In this document: positions 34,530-44,368 of the stretch, one piece after another | Numbering within the stretch: the stretch's first letter is position 1 | How the letters are laid out: each line of letters starts with the position of its first letter | Source: Heterotrichella gracilis | Lineage: Eukaryota > Sar > Xanthophyceae > Tribonematales > Xanthonemataceae | Direction: 5' to 3' | DNA: 64,000 nt | NCBI GenBank assembly: GCA_032358255.1 | Contig: JAULBX010028603.1 | Coordinates: 124,001 to 188,000, forward strand | Position numbers and translations under genes: made by a program | The notes under the pieces: model-generated | The model's database searches: none | The model's input: only the letters and a program-made list of their open reading frames with translations | What the model was told of the DNA's origin: nothing

Positions 34530-35918
34530 ACGGCTGCTTGGCGGATCTGCATTTTCCAGATTGGGCCTGCACAGCACCGATAGCGCTGGCTCAGAGCTCC
34601 CGGCTGCTCAACACGAGCGTTACCTTTGCCCCCCTTTTGAGCAAATCCCCCTTTTTGCTGCATATTTTTTATATAATGTACCAGGTCCGCACTTTTCCTT
34701 GTCACAGGCGGTAGGCACCTCTGTGTCACTGGCATAGGCAGCTAGAGTACACGCAGCACCATACGCGATATACGTGCGTACAGGCATTCACACGTTGACT
34801 CTCCTGTGCTGACTTACCTTGTATCTGCTGACATTCCTATTGCCGGGTCATATGCCCCATGCGTGTACATGCTCTGTTGAGCTTCCTTTTTCCTTTCCAA
34901 AGTATGTGACACAGAAAATAGGAATTAGTGCATTTGCTTGCCAGGCATACGAGATATGTTCGCATGGTGAATACGAGATATGTCTGCATGCAAGGAGTCC
35001 TTGCCAGCTGTAAGTTACAGCCTGTGACTGAAACTCCAGTGTGGTCACTCCGCTATGTCTTCAAACATCTTCACGAATTGAACAATTTATTAGACTCCTT
35101 GCTTTTGGGTGGAGGCCTCGGTTACTGATATATCCAGACACAGGCGTCACTGGCGACAACCATTGAAGTGTGTATAGGCTTCTGGACTTCGTTTAAGTGC
35201 GAGTGCTTCCAAGACGGTACCTTGCAGACTAAACTAGCTGCTGTTGATACAAGTAAGTAGGACAGCTGCTGGCGCTAGTTACAACCATCGCTGCTAAGAG
35301 TTTCTAAGAGTCTCTCCCAACCTGTCAAAAGTGACTCAAGAACATCAAGCGGTGTTTCAGTGTGGCAGCTGCATCAACGGCCTCAATACATTGAAGGTAC
35401 TGCGAGTGTTGCCGCCAGCAAAATGCATGCAAACAGGTGCATGCATGAGTGCGTACACCGACGCTGGGGCACCTCGTTAGGTTGTGCTCTGTAATTATGT
35501 ATGTACTAGGAGTTAGAGTTGCCTAAATAGTGCCACCACTTGTGTTACACGCCCATATACGAAAGAACTTCGTATGCATGCATATTTCGAATGCATGCAT
35601 CGGGCCGCCAGCCAAGCTTTGACATCGCGGTGCTTTCTCCCTTGCCGCACCGAGATGCACCTATCGAGTTACAGGTGTGAATACAAGTCTTTGCAGCGTA
35701 CTCAAACTACAGGTAAGGGGCAAGTTTCTGCCAGCGGGACATGGTGTAGGCTGTAGGCTGTAGGTGTAGCCTCCACCCGGTGCAGCCCCGCCTGCTGCTT
35801 GAGCCCTGGTGCTCAAGAGCCACGTGTGGTAGCATGCCGCTCGTGCTGCAGCACTCTGTACGGCCAGCCATAACCACACTGTGCGCTGGTGCAGGAGCCA
35901 CCACTTCAAGCAGCAGCC
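34530..35918. other. No gene recognised; upstream of NOP9
   Basis: The stretch is AT-richer in places, with several GCATGC clusters (35425-35445, 35570-35600) and a short GTAGGCT tandem (about 35744-35765). There is no supported exon on either strand. Confidence 0.5.
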
Positions 35919-38900
35919 ATGGGGGGTGGCAAGAAGCGCAAGAAGGGGGAGGAGGCACCCCCGCCGTCCCCACCGCCGCCTGAATCCCCACAGTACCAAG
36001 CCAGGGAGCCATTCCGCAGTCGGGTGGACCCCGAGACCTCCACCTACTTCACCGAAATTGACCAGGCCCTGCGCTCCATATCCGACCCCGAGCAGCAAGG
36101 TGTGCTGATAGGCAACGTGCTGGAGGAGACACGGGGCAGGGAGGCTGCGGTGGCTGCCGACGCCACCTGCAGCAGGGTGCTGGAGCGGCTGCTGCCACAG
36201 GCCGATCAGGCGCAGGTGCTGGCCTTCTTGGGCAGCTTCTCTGAGGGGGAGGCGGTGTACGAGCTGATGACCAGGTTTGTGGAAGGGGGGTAACCGCTGT
36301 ATGGTGCTTATGTGCATGTGCATGTGGCGATGGTGGTGCCCAAGCATGAGTGTGGCGCCACCCTGCGCTAGGTCCCCTGTGCTGCTTTCATTGTCCTTGC
36401 ATTTGTGGGCCAGTCCAGCCCTACTCCTTCCCTGCATCCCCTGCAAGCCCCATACTGCTACCGCCATTGCACTATGCTGACACATCACAAAACACCTGGG
36501 TGCCATGCAGCCCATACGGTGCCCATGTAGCGGAGCGGGCATTTGAGTCCCTGCATGCCCACCTGTCCCGCGCCCCCCCTGCTGACCTGGCACGCGCTGA
36601 GGCCGTGCTTGAGCCCCTGGTCACGGCTGCCTGTGATCAGCTGTATGACCTGGCCAACAACCGCTACGCATCACATGGCCTGAGGGGATTGCTGGCGCTG
36701 CTGGCGGGGTGGGCGGTGGTGCCACAGGCTGGGAAGGGGAGGGTCAAGGCCAAGCCTGTGGAGGTGGAGGAGGCAGGAGAGCAGGAGGAGGTCGTGGATG
36801 AACAAGGGGTGCGAGGCATGGTCTTTGGTGGTGCTTAAAGTGGTAACGCTTGCGGCGCACAGATTGCAGTGGATGTTTTCGTACTGCGAGCCATGTAGGC
36901 TGTCTGCGGGATATAATCGCGGCGAAAATAAACTGAAATTGTAAATGTTTGAAAGTCCGCGGCCTTGGGAGTAAATAAATATCAATTTCTTGTAATGAGT
37001 AGAGGGGCGTCCAAAATTACATGAAAGGCACACCAATTCTTGCAAAAGGGGTAATTAGTCGATTAATTGGTAACGCAAAGGAAATAAAATATTTCAACTG
37101 ACAGAAAAGTGTACTTCACTTAATTACAGAGCATAAAATTCAAGTTGTATTTTAAGGTTAGACAACTACCTCATATTTGCAACGCATTACACATTTTTCT
37201 ATCATTGAAGGGAATGTAGCACAATTTCAATTGCTACTTGCACAACATTTCTCTAACAATGAAAAGAATGTAGCACATTTTACTATTGTTATTCGAACGA
37301 CCTGGTCACGGATTGTTTGGCATCAAGCAGGCCTTGAGGAAGGCCAAGCATGGCTGTGCATTTAATTGTCTGGTGGGGTGTTGGTGCAGGTGAAATCCAA
37401 GGGCGCTGGCCTAGCATCAAAGCTGCAGGGGCGGCGAGGCGCCGGCGGTCAGTGGGCGCGCTTCCCTTCCCTGCTGCAGCGCTTCTACAAGGTGGTGACA
37501 AGCGACGAGTGGAGCGGGGAGGGCATGGCGGAGGTGGCACACAACACACTTGGGTCGCCCTTCCTGCAGGCAGTGCTGGGGTCAGCCAAGGGTGACACGG
37601 CGGCGCTGGCGCGTCTGGTGCCGCAGATGTTGGGCCGCAGTGGTGGCAGCGAGGATGGCAGCGAGCAGTACTTTGAGGGGGTGCAGGTGGAGGATGTGCG
37701 GGCGCTGATGGAGGAGCGGGTCAGCAGCCATCTGGTGGAGGTGCAGGAACCCCTCGTAAACCCTTAGCAAACCCCATTGGGTCTTTTTGACAAAAAAATC
37801 AAAATACATGCACTGGTGGCCTGCATGCAATGTGCGCAAAACCTTCAAGGCAATTCCAACAAGGTGGTCATGCGTGGCGGCCATGGGCAATTATGACTTT
37901 CATGATTGCTGCGAGATGGTGGAATGGCAGGCGTGGGCAGTCAAAACTGCTGTACTAACATCGCCATTGCAAGCTGCTGTGTTCATCCCCACCCTCCCCC
38001 TCATTGCAGGCGATCCTGCGCGTGGTCCCTGATGACATGCTTGGCCAGTTCCACTTCCTGTTCCTCAAGGGCGTGCTGCTACCGCTGAGTCACCACCCAT
38101 GTGCAAACTTTGTGGTGCAGGCATCACTGGCGGCAATCAATGACCCTGTGCTGGTGAGTGACACACCTGGCTGGCATGATGCATGCGCAGAACGTGGCAG
38201 GAAGGGGCCACTTCTGTCCTCCCGCACCCACCTAGCCCCTGCGCATTAGCCCCTGCGCTTGCCCACTTACCCTGCATCTGCCTACACACACCCTTGCCCC
38301 GCATCTGTGCCTGGCGCCAAGGATGTGTCGATGAAGCTGATACTGAGGGTGGGGATGCATTCATGGTCTGTGCACCGATAGCTTTCAAGTTGGCGTAGTC
38401 TGCAAGCAGGTTTGAAGTGCATAGCCACTCCCTAACGCCTCGAGGGTTGCTCTGACAAAAACCCTTCCTCCCATCCACCCGTAGCTGCGCCAGGTGTTCA
38501 AGGAGCTTGGCGGCCAGTTTGGTGAGCTACTCAAGAGGCGGCGCGGCGGGGTGGTGGCGGCCATGGTGGCAGCGGCAGGCAGGGTGGGCGCCATGCAGCC
38601 AGAGGTGTGCCGCGCACTCACAGGCGCAGCAGCGGCACTGGCAAAGGACAACAATGCAGGCACAGCCAGTGAGGGTGCCATATCCACAGCCCTGCTCTCG
38701 CTGGACTGCCCTACCTCCCTTGGCGCTGCATCTGGCAATGGCCCGGCACCCCGCCTGTCCACCCTAGGCTGTGCAATCTTGGCCACAGCGCTAGGGTTCC
38801 CCCCACCCGCCGCCACCACCCTGGCAACGGACATTGCCTCCCTCCCGCCTGCTACCATGGCTGCTGTGGCGCGTGACCCGGGGGGTGCGCGAGTGCTGGA

Positions 38901-40628
38901 GGCGCTTGTGGAGGGCGGTGAGGCGGCCAAGGTGAAGAAGCGCGTGTTCCTGGCGCTCAAGGGGGAGTACGCTGACCTGGCGGGCAGGGCGGGCAGCCAC
39001 CACCTGGTGGAGAAGGTGTACATCTGGGCGGTAGGTGGAACTGATCAGCGACCCTCACACTGCCCCTGTTGTCTGTGCATGTAGCCTGCCCCAAAACTTC
39101 CGGGACGAGGTCTGGGTGCTGGCATGGGGCAATCTCAGTTGGCTGTGTTGCAGCCAGTTGTGGTGTTCAAATCAAGACAAGGGATGCAGTGTGCTGTGAG
39201 AGGAAGCGCTCCGCAATGATGGCCGGGTGCAGGGTAGGAGAGGATATGCATCGGCTATGTGGGACTGCCCGTGTGCCTGGACCTGGTGATATATTTGCAA
39301 CCTCCCACCCCCCCATCACAGGACCCAAGCCAGAAGGAGGTGATTGTTGCTGAGCTTGCAGCCGCTGAGACAGTCCTTGCACAGTCGCTGCGCGGGCCGG
39401 CACTGATGGAGCGGTGCGGGGTGGCGCGGTTCAAGGCAGGGGCAGGGGAGTGGCGGCGCCAGGTGGCACACAGCGGTGCGGTGCGGGCGAGCTTCTCTGA
39501 GATGCTGGCGGTGGGGTCTGGGGATCAAGGGGGAAAGCGGAAGAAGGCCAAAGGTGGGGGCTCATGCAAGCACTGCAATAATGGTGCATGGGCAAGATTG
39601 CAGTAATCGTGCATACCTTCATTATTGGTGCCAGCAGTTGTGCCTGTCATGCGCATGGACAGTAGATGCGCTGGTTGTTTGCTCACAACAGGTGCACCAG
39701 GAGCGTGCACCACCTGACCCTTCCGCTGGCGTTTCAGTGTGCTACACCAGTGGGCATGTGCGGGGGATGATGCCAGAGACTGTGTAGCTTTACACCGCTA
39801 TGTTCTGTATTTGCTGCAGGCGAGGATCATGATGGGGACGGTGGGCAGGATACTGGGCTGCCCCCTCCACCTGACAAGGTAGAGGGGAACCGCAAGGCCA
39901 AGGCACACAAGAGCAGCGCCAAGGCTGTAATGAACCCAGATGACATTGCAGCAATGCTAGGTGAGGATTGTGAGGCCCAGCATCTTGTCATGAAAATCGG
40001 CAATGCGGGTTTGCCAACTCAGATGGTGCTACAGCATTTTGTGTAGTTTGGTAGACAGTCAAAGAGTGTCAGACTAGGATATTCAGCTGGGCACCAGTGA
40101 AAGCTGTCCTTGGTCTGGCGCGGCTCATGCAAGTGGGGGGGCAAATGTAGTGCTGACCAGCCCAAGTTGCGGTGCAGCACAATAAACTTGCATACAGTTC
40201 ACCAACCGTCACATCCTATAGTTTGCCTGGGTGGATCTATGCCCTGGCGATGTCCTCCCTGCGCGTGAGTGGTCCATCTCACCTGGGTGTATGTTGCAGG
40301 GATGGAGCCTGTGCACCCTGGTGAGGGCAAGGCGGGGCAGGGGGAGAAGAAGAAAAAGAAGAAGCGGAAGGACGTTGCCGCGGAGGTTGCTGATGATGTC
40401 AATGGGGAAACGACCTTGAAGAAGTCAAAGAAGGCGGAGAAAGATAGGCAGGGTGTGGAAGCGGATGCTGTGCCTGCAGGGCAAGGGGAGGAGCGGGTGA
40501 CCAAGAAACGCAAGAAGGCAAAGGGGGAGTCGTTGAGTGTGGGCGGGGCGGGGAGTGCTGATATGTTTGTGAAAGCCCTGTTTGGGGACACTGCTGTCAA
40601 GGGAAAGAGCGCCAAAGGCCAGCACTAG
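35919..40628 (+). CDS. NOP9: NOP9-type Pumilio-like nucleolar pre-rRNA-binding protein
   Basis: Eight exons (35919-36274, 36511-36808, 37390-37740, 38010-38153, 38485-39030, 39322-39553, 39820-39960, 40300-40628) join in phase to 798 aa. NOP9 binds ITS1/20S pre-rRNA through a C-shaped array of Puf repeats and is needed for small-subunit maturation. After a basic, Pro-rich leader (GGGKKRKKGEE) comes YFTEIDQALRSISDPEQQGV, then GNVLEETRGREAAVAADATC and SRVLERLLPQADQ, the first Puf-like repeats. Further repeat hallmarks are SPYGAHVAERAFESL, NRYASHGLRGLLALLAG, HHPCANFVVQASLAAIND, and DPGGARVLEALVEGG followed by GSHHLVEKV. The C-terminus is Lys-rich with runs such as KKKKKKRKD, typical of nucleolar proteins, and ends SAKGQH. 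Intron 2 (36809-37389) contains an AT-rich block. Plant counterparts include APUM23-like proteins. It lies 1.4 kb after NOL12 on the same strand. Confidence 0.9.
36860..37330. other. AT-rich block in NOP9 intron 2
   Basis: Between exons ending at 36808 and starting at 37390 the base composition drops sharply to AT-rich (for example AATAAATATCAATTTCTTG near 36973, GGTAATTAGTCGATTAATTG near 37050). Two imperfect direct copies of a segment containing GAATGTAGCACA and ATTGAA/AATGAA lie near 37200-37290. No coding, target-site or terminal repeats were made out. Insertion of organelle DNA or a degraded transposon are both possible. Confidence 0.5.
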
Positions 40629-41039
40629 GCAGGAAACTGTAGGTGTACCACGGGGCTGTGCGGGTAGCACCTCCCACTTTGTGTCATGCCATGACAATGT
40701 TCACCTCAAATGCGCTGTGTTTGCTGAACACCTGCAGCAAACAGGTGCCGTAAATGGTTGCACTGTACAAGTGTGTGCTGCATATCTGGTGCAAAGCGGA
40801 TTTGGGCAGTGCTGTTGTTTAATTCAAAAATATCCATGATTGCCTTTTTCGTTGTCTTTGTTTTTAAATAATAACCATTCTGTGCTTTTTACTCCACAAT
40901 TTATGCATGCATGCATTGCACCTGGGTTCCATCAAACCCATAAGTAGACGTTCGAACCCGTCTTCCACGTTTGCACTGCCCGGCCAATGGCATGACTACG
41001 CCTTCTCCTCATCCAGACAGGCATTGATCCTGGTGTGGG
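40629..41039. other. Short intergenic gap
   Basis: The 3' flank of NOP9 and the leader of the methyltransferase. It contains TTATGCATGCATGCATTGCA at 40901-40920 and nothing else of note. Confidence 0.55.
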
Positions 41040-43088
41040 GTGGGCAGCGGTGCTATGGTGTTTGCCATGTCGATGTTGTCCTGCAAGACGCAGCTGCCTT
41101 CAAGGCCACTGCACGGCGTGCCAGTGCACTCTCCACCACCCACTTATGGGGTGGGTGGCAAACGAGGTTGGGGCAGGGTGTGTCGTGGGCGGCACATTCC
41201 CTTCGGGGGCACTGTGTGTGTGCTCTCCAAGGACACGGCCCTGGTGGGGACACGGGTGGCGGAGCAGTTTGACAGACGCTCTGATGCCTACGACAAAGGT
41301 TGTAAAGCGACAACTGGCCTGAGCACCGTGCCTGCTTTTAACTAGCTGCGGTGCATGCATGCATGTGGTGTGGTTGCCCAACCCACCCTACACCACTGTG
41401 CACAGACTTCAGAGCAGTCCTTGCACCTTACAACGCACCTTGACGGTATCTCATCACCTCAACTGCCCCTACATTCTGCAGACAACGACTACCACCCTCC
41501 TCTCGCCGCCACACTCCTGCACTTGGCCCAGCTGCAGGGTGGCGAGCGGGTGCTGGACGTGGCGTGTGGCACTGGGCTGTTGGCGCTGCAGGCGGCAGAG
41601 GTGGTGGGGCCCGGGGGGCGGGTGGTGGGGGTAGATGTGTCGCAAGGCATGCTGGACCAGGTGGGTGTAGGCAGACCGCGCCAAAAGACCGGAACCCTGC
41701 TGCGCCTTAATGTGCCTGGATATGTGCAATACTTTGCCTTGAAACAGGTGCATCAAGCTCTGTATATCATATGCACAGTTTACTGCACAAATACTGGTTG
41801 CCAGGTTGCACAGCCTGTTCAGTGGTTGTGCCTGGTAGTCGTTGGATGCTGGTGGTGCGCTGTGTTCCGCTCATTCCCCCACCCCACCGCACCCAGGCTG
41901 CGCGCAAGGCCCATGCCGCTGGCCTGACCCATGTCGAGCTGCTGTGCCTCAACGTGGAGGAGGCGGAGTTTGCAGCGGGCAGCTTCGATGCCATCACTTG
42001 CTCTGCCGCCATTCCATTTATCACTGACCCAGAGGGCGCGTTTTCCACCTGGCACACGTGGCTCAACCCCGCTAGCGGCAGGTGAGGGCATGGCATGCGG
42101 CAGCGTAATATGCTGCGTAGTTCATGTGAACATCGGATGTGTTACATGATTGCGCACAACAGCGGCAATGACGTGCCTGCCATAAGCATGCTCTTCTGTC
42201 CGCAGCCCTGTCCATGCACGCTTCATCTCATCAGCGAGAGGAGCCTTGCATCATCCCATCAAGCTAGCTACCTATCACTATGCAATAGCTGCAATTGGGG
42301 CCATGCCATCACTGTGCACTAGCTGCAATTGGGGCCATGCCATCACTGTGCAATAGCTGCAACTGGGGCCATGCCATCACGTGCCAGAGTCAGCATCACC
42401 GCTGTGCTGCCTGCGGAACCTACGCACATCCTTTACAATTTGCCAACATGCCTTCTCACACTTGCTTCCTGCCCTCCAGGCTTGTCTTCAATGCCTTCAC
42501 CCCTCCTGCCGCCTTTGGCTTTGACTTGTTTCTGGAAGCTGCACGTGAATGGGGCTTGCCCTGGGCGGACCCTGCCGCCATGACGGGCGACACCCGCAAG
42601 GTCACAGCCATGCTGCAGGCTGCGGGCTTCAGCAACGTGCAGGTGCATATCCCAATAGAAGAAGGGGAATGCGAATGAGGGCGGGGTCCCGACCTTGTGC
42701 TATTCCTGCATGGGGATGCCTGCCAATGCTTTCAATTTTGGGAGCCCTGCCTGGTCCATGGCTGCACGTATCATTGATGCACCATGTAGCAACGGCTTGT
42801 CAGCGTGTTGATTGGTGCACCTCCTGTGCCTAGGTTATCCGCGAGGACAAGGAGCGTGTGGTGAAGGTGAGTAGCCCTGAGGAGTACGCAGAACGCATCT
42901 ACGTGCAGAGCTGCGCCAACCCGCTGGCTCCTGTGGATGCATGCCTGCTGGGGGAGGAGGGCATGGAGCGGTTCAGGCAGGAGGTGGTGGGGAGGATTGC
43001 AGGGGCGGTGGTGGGGGTGGGTCTGTTTGCTCCAGGGGTGGGAGTGCGCAGCCCCTACACAGTGCTGCACGTGCTGGCAAAGGTGTGA
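41040..43088 (+). CDS. Class I SAM-dependent methyltransferase (Methyltransf_11/UbiE-like)
   Basis: Five exons (41040-41298, 41482-41660, 41897-42081, 42480-42642, 42834-43088) join in phase to 346 aa. The core shows motif I GERVLDVACGTGLLALQAAE, motif II GRVVGVDVSQGMLDQ, then VELLCLNVEEAEFAAGSFDA (motif III plus the acidic residue before the FD), ITCSAAIPFITDPEGAF, and a C-terminal half with FNAFTPPAAFGFDLF and AMLQAAGFSNVQ, typical of small-molecule methyltransferases. Before the core lies VAEQFDRRSDAYD, the usual opening of UbiE-type enzymes. The first about 65 residues are basic and Ser/Pro/Gly-rich, perhaps a transit peptide. The start at 41040 or the next Met at 41055 both fit. The substrate is unknown. 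Intron 3 carries a 34-bp tandem repeat. Confidence 0.85.
42282..42382 (+). repeat. 34-bp minisatellite, three copies, intronic
   Basis: Copies start at 42282, 42316 and 42350. Each reads GCAATAGCTGCAATTGGGGC (or a one- or two-base variant) and continues through CATGCCATCACTGT. Copies 1 and 3 share GCAATAG, copy 2 has GCACTAG, and copy 3 has AACTGG for AATTGG. A partial earlier copy (TATCACTATGCAA) precedes them. It lies inside intron 3 of the methyltransferase gene. Confidence 0.85.
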
Positions 43089-44368
43089 GGCATATCATAT
43101 GCCATCACTAGCCTGAGACGTGCAGCGCGCCATTGTGCACATTGCGCACCCCCCCACAGTGCAGTGCACAGTGCATGTGAGTGTGACAGTGGAATAATTG
43201 CAGTTCTGGTCAATGTAGGCGCCCTGCGAGCATATTATTGTGGTAGTTTGTGCACATGATGCCCAATGACCATTGGAACCTGGTCAATAACATACGACAC
43301 CAATGTGTGAAAACACAGAAATGTGGTGTAGCACAAAACCAGCTTAGACCACGAATACTTTTCAAGAGCTCTGGCAGAAGAAGAAGGAAATTAAAAGGGT
43401 GAAGAAACAATGCGTACACGGCACATTGATCATCATCTTTGCATAGCACCCCATTGGAATGAGCAAGGGGTGCTAGCATAGTCAAAAGCCTGATTGGCAT
43501 CATAGATCTCTAGGTGATGCCGTGAAGAAACCCCGCTAAGAGGTTTGAAACAACAAGTCTGGTTCATTAACCGCGTTGCTCACTCCCTGTTTTGAGTTCT
43601 GGCTCCCTGCTCTCCCAGCTGGGTCACTTTCCCCGCATGCGCCACTGCTGCCACAGCTTTCACTCTCAATATGTCCTTTATCGTCTAAATACACACTTGA
43701 AGCTTACGCGAAAAACCTCCAGGGAAGGCTCTCTGAGCTTAACCTGTTCTTAAGATATGTGGGTTGTACTGGGTTGCACAGCAAGCGCCTCCTTGAGCTC
43801 AACTCCTGACGCACTGGCGTGGAGCTCAAACCTCGAGGCAATGGCGAGGATCTGATGAGAGTATAGGTGTGGGCTTGTTGGGTGGTGGTTTGTGGGTCAG
43901 AGTGCCACGTAGGTACAGGTGTTATCTGCATGCATACATCAGGAGATCACCGCATATGCATGCATGCACCAATTGGGCCACTACTTGCAAACAGATGTAA
44001 GCCCACTTCATAGCTGCGCCATCTGCTCGCTGTATGCAGTGTCCAAATTCACGGTGAACCCACATCAAGGGGTAACAAATACGCTAGCCACAGCATGGTG
44101 TCCACCCCCTCCATACAACAAGTTTGACACAACCCTACGCGTATTCGAGCCATTTCCACACACACCTCCCGGTGCCGCAGGCCGGCACCTGCACCCAACG
44201 CCACTCCCGCGCACGCCCCAGGCCCCAGGCCCGCTCCTGCTGGCCCCCACGACCCTGCCTGCTTCCCCCTGTTGGTGGGCCCAGCACACGCCAGAGGAGA
44301 GCAGGAGGTGCCTGTGGGCACAGGGGAGTGCAGTGCGAGCCCCGTGGCCCACACCGCAGGTGGTCGCC
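43089..44368. other. No gene recognised
   Basis: Frames at 43210-43503 (-) and 43576-43809 (+) show no family motif. The latter ends in a plausible amphipathic segment (YAKNLQGRLSELNLFLRYVG) but has no start context or splice partners. GCATGCAT motifs recur at 43927-43975. Confidence 0.45.

Noticed and set aside
36295-36510. Retained-intron reading of NOP9 after MTRF
   Set aside because: It stops at once; splicing at 36274/36511 restores SPYGAHVAERAF, a Puf-type motif.
35661-36593. 310-codon minus-strand frame
   Set aside because: Antisense to NOP9 exon 1, whose plus-strand translation has clear Puf-repeat motifs; long antisense frames are common in GC-rich coding DNA.
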